This document shows, piece after piece, positions 1 to 6,507 of a stretch of 14,241 bases of DNA. The stretch's first letter is position 1. The number at the start of each line of letters is the position of its first letter. Source of the stretch: Baffinella frigidus (lineage: Eukaryota; Cryptophyceae; Cryptomonadales; Baffinellaceae). The DNA lies in NCBI GenBank assembly GCA_026770585.1, contig MU646780.1, positions 194,387-208,627 on the forward strand. Reading direction: 5' to 3'. The notes beneath the pieces are model-generated. The model was not told where the DNA came from, did not search any database, and saw nothing but the letters and a program-made list of their open reading frames with translations. The translations under genes were made by a program, and so were the position numbers.

Positions 1-25
1 GGGGGGGGGGGGGGGGGGGGGGGGG
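1..25. repeat. Poly-G homopolymer run
   Basis: Twenty-five consecutive G residues open the window, followed by ordinary mixed sequence. A run this long at the very edge may be a real G-tract or an assembly-end artefact. Shorter G or C runs occur at 11542-11554 (13 G) and 12733-12744 (12 C), so such tracts are not unique to this edge. Confidence 0.9.
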
Positions 26-51
26 CGGCTCCTGTTGCGCGAGGTGCCCCT

Positions 52-85
52 GTATACGGTGTTCTGAAAGACACGGTGTGGAACA
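52..85 (+). repeat. Direct repeat, left copy (34 bp)
   Basis: This 34-bp stretch, beginning GTATACG and ending GTGGAACA, matches 278-311 at about 30 of 34 positions in the same orientation. The two copies bracket the foldback at 130-254. They may be an old duplication carrying the hairpin between them, or part of a larger diverged repeat. Confidence 0.75.
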
Positions 86-129
86 GCGACGGCCCCAACC
101 ACACGTTTACAACTTTATAGCCTGACGGA

Positions 130-254
130 CTAAAAATGGGGTAGTTAGGCCTGCGGTATTGCCTACGGTAGGCCGTAGGGGCCTAGGGGGGCTCCAACGA
201 AAACCCTACGGCCTACCGTAGGTAATACCGTAGGCCTAACTACCCCACTTTTAG
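130..254. mobile_element. Foldback element with 51-bp arms
   Basis: Arms 130-180 and 204-254 are inverted complements over 51 bp with about three mismatches, around a 23-nt loop. The ends read CTAAAA...TTTTAG. Weaker pairing continues outward for about 20 bp. Each arm contains CCTAC-N-GTAGG, itself a small palindrome that recurs at 1807-1817 and three times in the 43-bp tandem array near 4400. No coding capacity and no clear target duplication. Most likely a MITE or foldback-type non-autonomous transposon. Confidence 0.75.
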
Positions 255-277
255 TGCGTTACCCTATTAAACTAGGC

Positions 278-311
278 GTATACGTTGTTTTCAAAGACAC
301 GGGGTGGAACA
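278..311 (+). repeat. Direct repeat, right copy (34 bp)
   Basis: Second copy of the 34-bp repeat at 52-85, lying 23 bp after the hairpin's right arm. The stretch from here to 578 has no recognisable gene. Its small ORFs show no protein-like pattern and no further repeat was seen. Confidence 0.75.
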
Positions 312-584
312 CGGGAACCACCCCCGCCACCCTGCGCCTGGAGGCGGACGACTACGGTCCTTCTAAGCGCTCTTGGTTAAATGCATTGTAAGAAGGTGAT
401 CACGTCCCAGATATTGATTGTGGTTCGATAAATACACTTCGAAAGGTGAAAAGACGGACACGTTCTCCCAAAATAGACTTTCGCGTCAGGAAAAGGTCAT
501 TTTGTGCCCGTGGTGATGAAAAGTCAGGACGTGATGACTATCGATGTTTCCAATCATCACGAGCGCCATTGAATTCTCGTAGTT

Positions 585-739
585 CTCTGCCAGCGAGAAA
601 ATTTCGCAGAGGACGTGAAGACCCGTCTAAAACACTGTCATGTGTCTCAGACACAGTATAGTGTTTATAATGTGTCTGAGACACATTATTATGTTTTAAA
701 AGGGTCTTTTTTTTCCTGCGAAATATTCTCGCTGGCAGT
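585..739. mobile_element. Foldback element flanked by GTAGTT duplication
   Basis: The ends are inverted complements (left CTGCCAGCGAGAA, right TTCTCGCTGGCAG) and pairing continues imperfectly to the centre, so the whole 155 bp can fold into one hairpin. At 641-655 and 671-685 sit two 15-bp palindromes, TGTGTCTCAGACACA and TGTGTCTGAGACACA, mirror partners across the centre. GTAGTT occurs on both sides (579-584 and 740-745), which fits a 6-bp target-site duplication. It encodes no protein. Probable MITE. Confidence 0.75.
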
Positions 740-824
740 GTAGTTTTCCGGCTCCGGGCACGGTCGCGCCCCAAATATACGCACGGCCCCTGCCCGAGGC
801 CTTTGTCGCTTATTTGCTTATAAT

Positions 825-907
825 AAAAAACCTATATGTTTTTTAAAACAACCCATTTGTTTTTTAGAAAAACCTATTTGTTTCTAAAAAAAAACTATTT
901 GTTTTGA
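825..907 (+). repeat. AT-rich tandem repeat, about four units
   Basis: About four diverged units of 21-24 bp built on AAAAACCTATTTGTTTTT follow one another. Copies begin near 825, 846, 867 and 889. Each is a short A-tract, CC(T/C)AT, then a T-tract, so each can form a weak hairpin. No gene was seen around it. Confidence 0.75.
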
Positions 908-988
908 GATGGTACCTGGTTGCGGGCAGCGGCGGCATGGAGGGGCGTCCACCCCTTGGCGTCCTTGCGCTGTTGCTCCACCTGACTC

Positions 989-1110
989 GTCCACTTTATC
1001 TTCAGGTGTCCACTTTAGGCTGCAGGCGTCAACTTCAGCGGCATCGTCCACTTTGGGTGCAGGTGTCAACTTGAGGTGGATCGTCCACTTTTGGTGTCAA
1101 CTTGAGGAGG
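989..1110 (+). repeat. Tandem GTC(C/A)ACTT repeat array
   Basis: Seven occurrences of GTCCACTT or GTCAACTT are spaced mostly 18-20 bp apart, often followed by AGG. The two core versions tend to alternate. GTCAACTTGAG reappears at 7396-7406 and as a variant at 12556-12566. An ORF runs through it, but the repeat explains its composition, so I do not call a gene. Confidence 0.7.
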
Positions 1111-1156
1111 TTCAGGCGGCACTCCTCGACATCAGGCGCTACTCCTTGCTAGAAAT

Positions 1157-1226
1157 CGGGAGAGAGAGAGAGGCAGACGCACGAGAGAGACGTAGACGCA
1201 TCTGAGAGAGGCAGGGCAGGCGCATC
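1157..1226 (+). repeat. GA-rich low-complexity tract
   Basis: A purine-rich stretch with GAGAGAGAGAGAG followed by three imperfect GAGAGA...CAGACGCA or AGGCGCAT blocks. Similar GA tracts lie at 2458-2474 and 6060-6078. It is simple sequence with no sign of a gene. Confidence 0.7.
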
Positions 1227-1243
1227 TGTCACCGCGCGTGTGG

Positions 1244-1424
1244 CAATTTCATCCCGCCAGGTATTTGTTTTAAATGGTTGTGAGTTCCCCGAATACATGA
1301 AATTTACCACACTATTGGTCACGTCCAGGGCTGGACACGACTGATTTGGCCAATTGTGTAGTAAATTTCGTTGATTCTGGGAACTCCCAAGCATTTAAAT
1401 CAAATACCTGGCGGGATTAAATTG
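1244..1424. mobile_element. Foldback element, 181 bp, with GTGG duplication
   Basis: Left end CAATTTCATCCCGCCAGG pairs with right end CCTGGCGGGATTAAATTG, and complementarity continues for about 80 bp per arm to a centre near 1334. GTGG (or GTGGCA if the end base is counted differently) lies immediately outside both ends, at 1240-1243 and 1425-1428, consistent with a short target-site duplication. The inner arms carry TGTGTAGTAAATTTCG (1355-1370) and its inverted partner near 1300, a motif shared with other foldbacks here. Non-coding; probable MITE. Confidence 0.8.
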
Positions 1425-1712
1425 GTGGCAGATGCCAATTCATGTTGATACTCCAGGGGCCCATTCGCGTCAGCCTCAAAACTGGTTGCTTGAAGTGGAC
1501 CTGGAGGATGTAAGGGCCGTAGGTTGCGACGAGAGACTCGATGCGCGCGCAGTCCCCCCTGCCACCCACATCCTTACCTCAATTTTTTTTATTAATCAAA
1601 GCCTTTCTACCGACGAAAATTAGTGCACATTTGGATCATACTAGTATGCGTGAAGCTTTGCGCATGCAGTCGCCCCTTTATCTTCGTATACGTTGTATAC
1701 TTGGTGATATAC
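1425..1712. other. Intergenic stretch, no gene recognised
   Basis: No convincing coding region. The 16-bp string at 1464-1479 (TTCGCGTCAGCCTCAA) is repeated exactly at 1881-1896 in the same orientation. The short ORFs crossing the stretch overlap one another in several frames without protein-like composition. Confidence 0.5.
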
Positions 1713-1768
1713 GACTCTGGGTAGGTCCCTCGAGATTATCTTCTCTCTCGTGTGACCTCCCCAGAGTC
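1713..1768. repeat. Inverted repeat around GACTCTGGG
   Basis: GACTCTGGGTAGGTC at 1713-1727 pairs imperfectly with GACCTCCCCAGAGTC at 1754-1768, giving a stem of about 20 bp around a pyrimidine-rich loop. It could be a small decayed foldback element. No target duplication was identified. Confidence 0.5.
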
Positions 1769-1806
1769 TATCATCCGTAGGAATCCCCCTATGGCCTTAC
1801 GGGTTG

Positions 1807-1817
1807 CCTACCGTAGG
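1807..1817. repeat. Isolated CCTAC-N-GTAGG palindrome
   Basis: CCTACCGTAGG here matches the palindromic core of the foldback at 130-254 and of the 43-bp tandem repeat near 4371-4499. It is followed by GTCCTAGG, also seen next to the tandem array. Possibly a remnant of the same repeat family. Confidence 0.5.
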
Positions 1818-2116
1818 GTCCTAGGTCTTATCGCTTAGGGGTTATTCAAAATCGCGGAGTGGCCACCCACACACCCTGCGTTCGCGTCAGCCTCAACTTT
1901 CTGAGGGGGGGCATCCAATCCATTCATCCCATTTGCCACGCTTCCACTCGAGAATGCTGGACCCGCTTTGGAACCGAAGCTAACTGGTTCAACGGGACTT
2001 GCCGACACATTGGCGCAGCTTTCGAGTTCGCGAGCAATGACAGACGATGAATGTCTGACGGAAGCATTCCTGACAAACACTCGATGTCTGACAGGAGCGG
2101 CGAAAATGATATCAGC

Positions 2117-2198
2117 ATCATGTGTACAATTATCAGCCACCGGGGCCTTCGATGATGCGTCCACCTAACCGATTCTGGTACAAATTGCAATTCATTCC
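2117..2198 (-). repeat. 82-bp dispersed repeat, copy 1
   Basis: This segment matches 2799-2880 at 77 of 82 bases in the same orientation, and weaker similarity continues about 15 bp upstream. Read on the minus strand it begins TTTGTACCAGAATCGG then TTAGATGGACGC, which is also the core of the three satellite units near 5611, 6292 and 6550. The minus-strand frame is open in both copies and two of three changed codons are synonymous, so an old coding origin is possible but unproven. Confidence 0.8.
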
Positions 2199-2257
2199 AG
2201 GGCAAAGGGCTCGAAATGATCCCTGGAAATGCGGGGAAGATAGACCTCGGGCGCTGC

Positions 2258-2387
2258 TACCACGCCAGAGTGAAGGAGGGGGTTGAAATTTTTAAACCCT
2301 TTCTGATAAGGGGTTGCAACTTCTGAAAACCACTGCCTTCAAGGGGAATCGACTTTTGGCGACCCCTTCGAAGACTCTGGCGTGGTA
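2258..2387. repeat. Segment bounded by short inverted repeats
   Basis: TACCACGCCAGAGT at 2258-2271 and ACTCTGGCGTGGTA at 2374-2387 are exact 14-bp inverted complements around a 102-bp interior. The interior shows no coding pattern. This resembles a small element with terminal inverted repeats, but no target duplication was found. Confidence 0.55.
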
Positions 2388-2457
2388 AGTGGACGGGTAG
2401 GGCGTCACCAGAGAGCAGCGTAGAAGATTTGCGTGTCTGGCTCCAACTGCACCCCAC

Positions 2458-2474
2458 GAGAGAGAGAGAGAGAG
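2458..2474 (+). repeat. GA dinucleotide microsatellite
   Basis: A run of alternating G and A, 17 nt long, inside non-coding sequence. The 2475-2798 stretch after it contains no convincing gene, although a long minus-strand frame stays open across 2405-2893. Confidence 0.85.
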
Positions 2475-2798
2475 TTCTTTAGTGATAACCAACTGGTCCG
2501 GTTCCGCTGAATCACCGGGATGATTTGGCGGGGCGGCCTTGTGTAAAACAACTGCGCGGCAACATTCCAGCGTGCCCGTGATTCTCCCGGCATGCTATAC
2601 CAGAACAGTTTCCACTCCGCACTCATGCGTGGCAAGATCGTGCAAGATCGCGGACACTCGAGAGGGTGCATGCCCAGACGCGAAGGCTGTTTCCCACCAG
2701 GCACGGTCGTAAGCTCCTCAGCAACCTCGCTACTAATTGTTGGATTCCTGGAACAAGGACATTTAATTCCCAGAAACCGACAAGATAATATCAGAGAT

Positions 2799-2880
2799 AT
2801 CATGTGCATAATTATCAGCCACCGGGGCCTTCGATGATGCGTCCATCTAACCGATTCTGGTACAAACTGCAATTCATTTC
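2799..2880 (-). repeat. 82-bp dispersed repeat, copy 2
   Basis: Second copy of the 82-bp repeat at 2117-2198. Just outside, 2664-2683 and 2901-2922 share GCATGCCCA(G/A)ACGCGA, a further local direct repeat bracketing this copy. It ends in GCAATTCATTTC before unrelated sequence. Confidence 0.8.
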
Positions 2881-2928
2881 GTTTGCGGTGCATGCCGCAA
2901 GAGGGAGCATGCCCAAACGCGACGGGTG

Positions 2929-3018
2929 TAAAATACTCCCTCTTCCAGCCTCGAGTGGTACCTGATCCAGTGCATGGTCCTTCTTCTGCCAGTTATCCGC
3001 GATTCGCTCGGCGCGTGC
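2929..3018. repeat. 90-bp duplication, left copy
   Basis: This 90-bp segment matches 3194-3283 at about 83 positions. It comprises a terminal sequence of the CTCGAGGC element family (TACTCCCTCTTCCAG then CCTCGAG) plus about 65 bp of coding-like flank. The two copies bracket a truncated element body. On the minus strand the flank encodes the same peptide core (ARAERIADNWQKKD) in both copies, with mostly synonymous differences. Confidence 0.8.
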
Positions 3019-3223
3019 TTTTACAAGTGAAGAAAAATGTCTTTTACAAGTGAAGAAAAAAAAAGACATGTGTAGTAAATTTCACACAAAGAGGGGCGTT
3101 TGGTCACGTTACTGGGGGATTCCCCCAGTAAATTCCCCCAGTAACGTGACCAAACTTGCCCGTGACTGGTACTAAATTTAACAACCCCACATTTAAAATA
3201 CTCCCCCTTCCAGCCTCGAGCGG
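3018..3223. mobile_element. CTCGAGGC-family element, left end missing
   Basis: From CTTTTACAAGTGAAG onward this matches the complete element at 4713-4924, through TGTGTAGTAAATTT, GGGGCGTTTGGTCACGT, a central hairpin, GTGACTGGTACTAAATTT and the right end CAGCCTCGAG. The left terminal repeat is absent and the 90-bp duplication lies there instead. The hairpin arms (GGTCACGTTACTGGGGGA and its complement) contain an extra 13-bp copy of the stem's right half near 3131-3143. Non-coding. Confidence 0.8.
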
Positions 3224-3283
3224 TACCTGATCGAGTTCAAGGTCCTTCTTCTGCCAGTTGTCCGCGATTCGTTCGGCGCGTGC
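3194..3283. repeat. 90-bp duplication, right copy
   Basis: Right-hand copy of the segment at 2929-3018. Its first part is the right terminus of the truncated element and the remainder runs directly into the longer coding-like fragment on the minus strand, so this copy is the one in original context. Confidence 0.75.
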
Positions 3284-3450
3284 CTGCTGCGCCTCGGTCG
3301 CGTTATCCCAGTACGTCTGCAACTTCTCCCGCGCGGCTTCTTCCCGAGTTTCGTTTTGCCATGGAAACCTGCATCCAACCACGCCAGGTCACGAGTGGGA
3401 ATAATGTTGACTTCCAAAGACGCCAGGTCGCATGTGGCAATTCGCCTCAA
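3223..3450 (-). pseudogene. Unrecognised protein-coding fragment
   Basis: Read on the minus strand, two adjoining frames look protein-like. The upstream one includes DLASLEVNIIPTRDLAWLD. The downstream one, entered by a frame change near 3355-3365, includes REEAAREKLQTYWDNATEAQ and then ARAERIADNWQKKD. Codons are GC-rich at third positions and the composition suggests an amphipathic, possibly coiled-coil helix. I see no start codon in good context and no known domain. The C-terminal side runs straight into an element terminus, so the piece is truncated. The frame change could be a frameshift or an intron, since GCAG/GTTTCC at the join resembles a splice donor. It is probably a relic of a larger host gene. 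Part is duplicated at 2954-3018. Confidence 0.35.
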
Positions 3451-3512
3451 GTTAATTATGCGATTCTTTCCCAGGAAACCTCCTCGTGTGTTTCGTGCTG
3501 CCTTGGAACCTG

Positions 3513-3639
3513 TGCGTCGAAAGAGGGGGGTGGTGTTTAGGGTGTGGGGTCAAGATGTGTGGTTTAGCGCGCGAGTCAACGTGTTCCGGGGATAGCACAC
3601 GCCGGGCGCGAGTCAGCGTGCCTGCGTCGAAAGAGGGGG
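3513..3639 (+). repeat. Local direct repeats TGCGTCGAAAGAGGGGG
   Basis: The 17-bp string at 3513-3529 is repeated exactly at 3623-3639. Between them GCGCGAGTCA(A/G)CGTG also occurs twice (near 3569 and 3607). This is a patchy local duplication. A plus-strand ORF crosses it but has no protein-like character. Confidence 0.6.
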
Positions 3640-3794
3640 ATAGTCAGTCACACAACGGGGGCTTCGCTTGGTCCAAGACCCAGCCCGGGGCAAATCGATG
3701 GAGACCAGCGACTGGCCCCGTCCAGGAGACTGGTTCTTCGGTAACCGAAGGCCACACGTCAGCAACTGGAGACCTTGATGGGAATAATTTACCC

Positions 3795-3872
3795 GCCTTG
3801 CGGGTATCGAACCCGTCGGGACCAAAATCTAGGCTGGGATTCACGACCACTCGGTGGACTACCACGCAGGGC
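3795..3872 (-). other. tRNA-like sequence, possible SINE head or tRNA relic
   Basis: On the minus strand, GGTTCGATACC (3803-3813) fits the RNA polymerase III B-box consensus GGTTCGANNCC and sits in a T-arm-like hairpin CGGG-TTCGATA-CCCG. Upstream, TCCACCGAGTGG (3847-3858) resembles a tRNA A box, and the spacing is tRNA-like. GCCCTGC and GCAAGGC can pair around the unit with one mismatch, but I could not fit a normal cloverleaf or anticodon loop. Twenty bases of the A-box side (3835-3854) recur exactly, inverted, at 7301-7320. A tRNA-derived SINE or tRNA pseudogene is more likely than a functional tRNA. Confidence 0.35.
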
Positions 3873-3878
3873 TGGAGG

Positions 3879-3992
3879 GGGGGTATTCAAAAGTCATTTT
3901 TCAAGAGAAAATTGGATTCGAAAGTCGATTTTTGGGAGAAAACGGCTCCAAGGGCGCCCCAATGGCTCAAAGGGCGCCCCTCGAATACCCCC
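3879..3992. repeat. Inverted-repeat-bounded segment with internal duplications
   Basis: GGGGGTATTC at 3879-3888 pairs exactly with GAATACCCCC at 3983-3992. Inside, two tandem units share AAAGTC(A)TTTTT...GAGAAAA (about 3890-3944), and AAGGGCGCCCC occurs twice (near 3949 and 3971). It looks like a small element or an expanded local repeat. No reliable coding content. Confidence 0.5.
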
Positions 3993-4136
3993 ACGTAGCG
4001 CCCTGTGCGGCGGGGGTTTCGACCACGCTAGATTTTGCGTATAGCGTGACCAAATTTGCACTAGAAAATCATTAAAGTTAATTGCCCCTGGGCAAGTTGA
4101 CTTGTGGTGAAAGGTCCGCTGTCCACCGTGCGGAAT

Positions 4137-4286
4137 TTATCTCAAAAAACGAGTTCTAAAACTCGTTTTCTTAAGTCAATTCCTCTACAAATTTGTCAAC
4201 TTATGCGGAGAGTAAAGAATAAGTTGACGAATTTGTAGGGGAATTGACTTAAGAAAACGAGTTTTAGAACTCGTTTTCTGAGATAA
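4137..4286. mobile_element. Foldback element, 150 bp, with GAAT duplication
   Basis: Arms 4137-4204 and 4219-4286 are inverted complements over 68 bp with only three mismatches, around a 14-nt loop. Ends are TTATCTCA and TGAGATAA. GAAT lies directly outside each end (4133-4136, 4287-4290), a 4-bp target-site duplication. The arms include AAACGAGTT and AACTCGTTTTC, a smaller palindrome nested in each arm. High arm identity suggests a fairly recent insertion. The TTATC end and 4-bp duplication are shared with 7950-8089. Non-coding. Confidence 0.88.
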
Positions 4287-4340
4287 GAATGGTCCGCTGA
4301 GTTGAGTCCGCTGAGTTGGCGTCTATGCCTCAAGCGGCGA

Positions 4341-4360
4341 GGGGGTCAAAATTGACCCCC
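4341..4360. repeat. Perfect 9-bp-stem palindrome
   Basis: GGGGGTCAA and TTGACCCCC are exact complements separated by AA, giving a near-perfect 20-nt palindrome just upstream of the 43-bp tandem array. TTGAC/GTCAA strings are common in neighbouring repeats. Confidence 0.8.
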
Positions 4361-4370
4361 ACGAGGTCCT

Positions 4371-4499
4371 AGGCAGGTCATAGGGCCCTACGGTAGGGCG
4401 TATGAGCCTACTCAGGCAGGTCATAGGGTCCTACGGTAGGACGTATGAGCCTACTCAGGCAGGTCATAGGGTCCTACGGTAGGACGTATGAGCCTACTC
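4371..4499 (+). repeat. Tandem repeat, three units of 43 bp
   Basis: Three contiguous 43-bp units begin AGGCAGGTCATAGGG, carry the palindrome CCTACGGTAGG and end CGTATGAGCCTACTC. Units 2 and 3 are identical. Unit 1 differs at two places, C for T and G for A, which lie opposite each other across the palindrome so that pairing is kept. No coding signal. The core also occurs in the foldback at 130-254 and at 1807. Confidence 0.95.
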
Positions 4500-4579
4500 G
4501 CCCCTTAAGAGATACTCTCTCCTCAGTTCACTCCGAGCCAGAACATTTCGCCTGAGTCAACCCCCCCTGAAAACCACAG

Positions 4580-4665
4580 CCTTAAGTCAAATGCCGGCTC
4601 CCAGAGCCGGTCCATCCAAACGAAATGGCAACTTACTGCCGAGGATCAGCTTTGTTGACTTAAGG
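4580..4665. repeat. Segment bounded by CCTTAAGTCAA inverted repeats
   Basis: CCTTAAGTCAA (4580-4590) and TTGACTTAAGG (4655-4665) are exact 11-bp inverted complements. Inside is a second hairpin, CCGGCTC-CCA-GAGCCGG (4594-4610). CTTAAGTCAA also occurs within the arms of the foldback at 4137-4286, so the segment may be a related small element. Confidence 0.6.
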
Positions 4666-4712
4666 TACAAGATCCTGGCTGGCAGTGCAGTTCACGAAGC
4701 ACCTCGCGCTGT

Positions 4713-4924
4713 CCACTCGAGGCTAGAAATGTGACCATTTTAAAACAGATCTTCTTTTACAAGTGAAGGGGAAAAAAAGGTATGTAGTAATTTTCACACA
4801 AATAGGGGCGTTTGGTCACGTATCTGACAGAAATCTGTCAGATACGTGACCAATCCCGCCTGCGACTGGTACTAAATTTAACAACCCCACATTTAAAATA
4901 GTCCCATTTCTAGCCTCGAGTAGG
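4713..4924. mobile_element. CTCGAGGC-family element, full length
   Basis: Left end CCACTCGAGGCTAGAAATG and right end CATTTCTAGCCTCGAG are inverted complements. The interior follows the family plan: CTTTTACAAGTGAAG, TATGTAGTAATTTT, GGGGCGTTTGGTCACGT, a central hairpin, then GCGACTGGTACTAAATTT. The hairpin at 4812-4853 has exact 20-bp arms and a 2-nt loop, and its inner half (ATCTGACAGA) differs from both other copies. No protein is encoded and no clear target duplication was found for this copy. Confidence 0.85.
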
Positions 4925-4969
4925 TGGCACGAACGCAAGTTCCAACGTCGACAGCTGGCTGTACGACTC

Positions 4970-5560
4970 CTGGCTGCCTCGCATTGTAAAGCGACTCATG
5001 TACAGCAGCAACGCGGAATCTTCGGACCAAAATCCGGAAATCCGGTCAGTTCACAATTTTCTTCACAAATAGGCCACTTTTAGAGAAAACTCGATTTGTT
5101 TCTCAGGTAGAAAAAAAATTGCCACCCGCGAAAATCGGCGGACAAGACGTGTCGGTTGCTACCCACTGGTTTCGCGTGGAGCTGAGGGAGAAGGGGGAGT
5201 TACTACACAAATGACCACTTTTAAAATAACATCAGTTTTAAATAGGCCCCTCTAGCGTTCTCGTGTGGTTGCATTGTAAAGCAGCTGAGAGCGAGGACTG
5301 CATTGTAAGCATAATGGCATGCATACCGTATTACACTGCCAGGGCGGAGTTTTTGTATTAGCCAACTCACCTGCGAATGTGTAGTGAGGAAGTACACGGA
5401 ACGGGCACCTCGTTTCTTAAATTGACAGATTTGTGGGGGAGTTGACTTTTGCAAAATCTCCAGGCTCGCAGTGTATTATAAAGGCTGCCTTGTGAACAGA
5501 ATGATGCAGCGAAGGCTGCACTGTGAGCATACTGGCATGCATACCGTATCATGCACAGAA
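4970..5560 (+). repeat. Scattered fragments of the satellite unit
   Basis: Pieces of the unit described at 5569-5775 recur here: GCATTGTAAAGC at 4980 and 5270, TAAGCATAATGGCATGC near 5307, and GGCATGCATACCGTA near 5315 and 5533. An element fragment (ACTACACAAATGACCAC) lies near 5202. No gene is supported. The two short ORFs on the minus strand share only repeat-derived sequence. Confidence 0.5.
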
Positions 5561-5568
5561 TGGCGGGC

Positions 5569-5775
5569 ATAACCTGTGTGTTACGCGTTCCAAAGTAGAA
5601 TCTAGAATGTTTTGTACCAGGAATCGTTTAGATGGACGCTTTGCAAAATATAATCCAGAATGTGCTGGGACGAACCTGTGTGGAACGCGCAGAATGTAAA
5701 GCGACTGATGCTGAGAGCCAAGACTGTAGGGTAAACATAATGCCAGGCATGCGAGAAAAGGCTGTAGAGCGATGG
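5569..5775 (+). repeat. Complex satellite unit, copy 1
   Basis: The unit runs CATAACCTGTGTG, ACGCGTTCC, TTTTGTACCAGGAATCG (5610-5626), TTAGATGGACGCTTTGC, GTGCTGGGA, AACCTGTGTGGAACGCG, then GACTGATGCTGAGAGCCAAG and GAGAAAAGGCTGTA. It is homologous to 6250-6495 and 6508-6644. On the minus strand all three keep an open frame encoding RPSKRFLVQ followed by a variable stretch and ERV, which could be a decayed coding sequence. A foldback interrupts the end of this copy at 5767. Confidence 0.75.
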
Positions 5776-5960
5776 TGGTAACTGCTGGCCGCTTTTCCGT
5801 TTGCTGGTTTGATGGTTTGCTCATTTCATTTGTACCCGAATTCTCGAAACGATGCGTTTTGAAAGGGGTTTAGTCTACTTAGTCTACTTTTGGTTCGAAT
5901 GAAATCACCAAACCGTCAAATCAGCAAACCGAAAGGCGGCCATCAATTCCCACCATCGCT
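5767..5960. mobile_element. Foldback element inserted in the satellite
   Basis: Arms 5768-5836 and 5892-5960 pair over about 69 bp with mismatches, for example AGCGATGGTGG against CCACCATCGCT, around a loop containing TAGTCTACTTAGTCTACTTT. The sister satellite copy reads AAGGCTGTATCGCAAAGATAA at 6480-6500 with no insert, whereas here GGCTGTA is followed by the element and then GTATCGTCAACATAA resumes. This identifies an insertion with about a 3-bp GTA duplication (5764-5766, 5961-5963), or GCTGTA if the end is placed differently. Non-coding. Confidence 0.75.
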
Positions 5961-5983
5961 GTATCGTCAACATAATGACATGC

Positions 5984-6026
5984 ATAAGTGTGTGGTACGC
6001 GTTCGGCAGCTTCCGCCCCATGGCAT
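5984..6026 (+). repeat. 43-bp exact direct repeat, copy 1
   Basis: Identical to 6138-6180 over 43 bp, running ATAAGTGTGTGGTACGCG through TTCGGCAGCTTCCGCC to ATGGCAT. It is a piece of the satellite unit, also seen at 6612-6640. Between the two copies lie a GA tract and a short telomere-like tract. Confidence 0.9.
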
Positions 6027-6084
6027 TCCCAGGCCCTTTGAGCCATTTTTCGGGGGATGGAGAGAGAGAGGGGGGAGAGACTGA

Positions 6085-6122
6085 ACCCTCAACCCCTAAC
6101 CCTTAACCCCTTGACCCCCTCA
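6085..6122 (+). repeat. Short interstitial telomere-like tract
   Basis: ACCCTCAACCCCTAACCC continues into further C-rich CCCTTAA and CCCCTTGA variants, in the same orientation as the long array at the right end. It directly follows the GA tract at 6060-6078. It may mark a former junction or break repair. Confidence 0.65.
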
Positions 6123-6137
6123 CCATAAGTGTGTGGT

Positions 6138-6180
6138 ATAAGTGTGTGGTACGCGTTCGGCAGCTTCCGCCCCATGGCAT
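6138..6180 (+). repeat. 43-bp exact direct repeat, copy 2
   Basis: Second exact copy of 5984-6026. It is preceded by a partial extra ATAAGTGTGTGGT and followed by GCATACCGTAGCATG of the satellite. From 6200 to 6243 the satellite segment AGAATGT(A/G)AAGCGACTG...GAGAGCCAAG is present in inverted orientation relative to 5690-5731. Confidence 0.9.
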
Positions 6181-6249
6181 GCATACCGTAGCATGAACAG
6201 AATTCAGCCTTGGCTCTCACCATCAGTCGCTTCACATTCTGCGCGTCAG

Positions 6250-6495
6250 GCATAACCTGTCTGGTACGCGTTCCGAAATACAATCTATAAGTTTCTGTAC
6301 CAGAAATCGTTTAGATGGACGCTTTGCAAAATCTAATCTTTTGTGTGCTGGGAATAACCTGTCCGGTACGCATTCGGCAGCTTGTGGGCAGTTGGCTGCC
6401 TCGCGGCGTAGAGCAACTGATGCTGAGCGCCAAGGCGGTGGTGTAAACACAATGCCAGGCGTGCGCATGCCTGCCAGAAAAGGCTGTATCGCAAA
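6250..6495 (+). repeat. Complex satellite unit, copy 2
   Basis: Homologous to 5569-5775 from CATAACCTGTCTGG to GAAAAGGCTGTATCGC, including TTTCTGTACCAGAAATCG and TTAGATGGACGCTTTGC (6292-6327). It carries an extra GTTGGCTGCCTCGCGG block, also seen at 4971-4985 in part. It preserves the uninterrupted version of the site where the foldback entered copy 1. Confidence 0.75.
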
Positions 6496-6507
6496 GATAA
6501 CGACATG

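Noticed and set aside
909-1205. Plus-strand ORF of 98 codons
   Set aside because: Most of it is the GTC(C/A)ACTT tandem array and a GA tract.
2405-2893. Minus-strand ORF of 162 codons
   Set aside because: It spans an 82-bp repeat, a GA microsatellite and unrelated spacer. The composition is uneven and no domain is visible.
3018-3223. Single intact element starting at 2929
   Set aside because: The 2929-2956 sequence is in right-end orientation and cannot serve as the left terminal repeat of this element.
3795-3872. Functional tRNA gene
   Set aside because: The T-arm fits, but the acceptor, D-arm and anticodon loop could not be folded into a normal cloverleaf.
3486-3998. Plus-strand ORF of 170 codons
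   Set aside because: It crosses local direct repeats, the tRNA-like unit on the other strand and an inverted-repeat segment, so it is better explained by repeats.
4371-4499. CRISPR array
   Set aside because: The three 43-bp units are contiguous with no spacers, and the genome appears eukaryotic.
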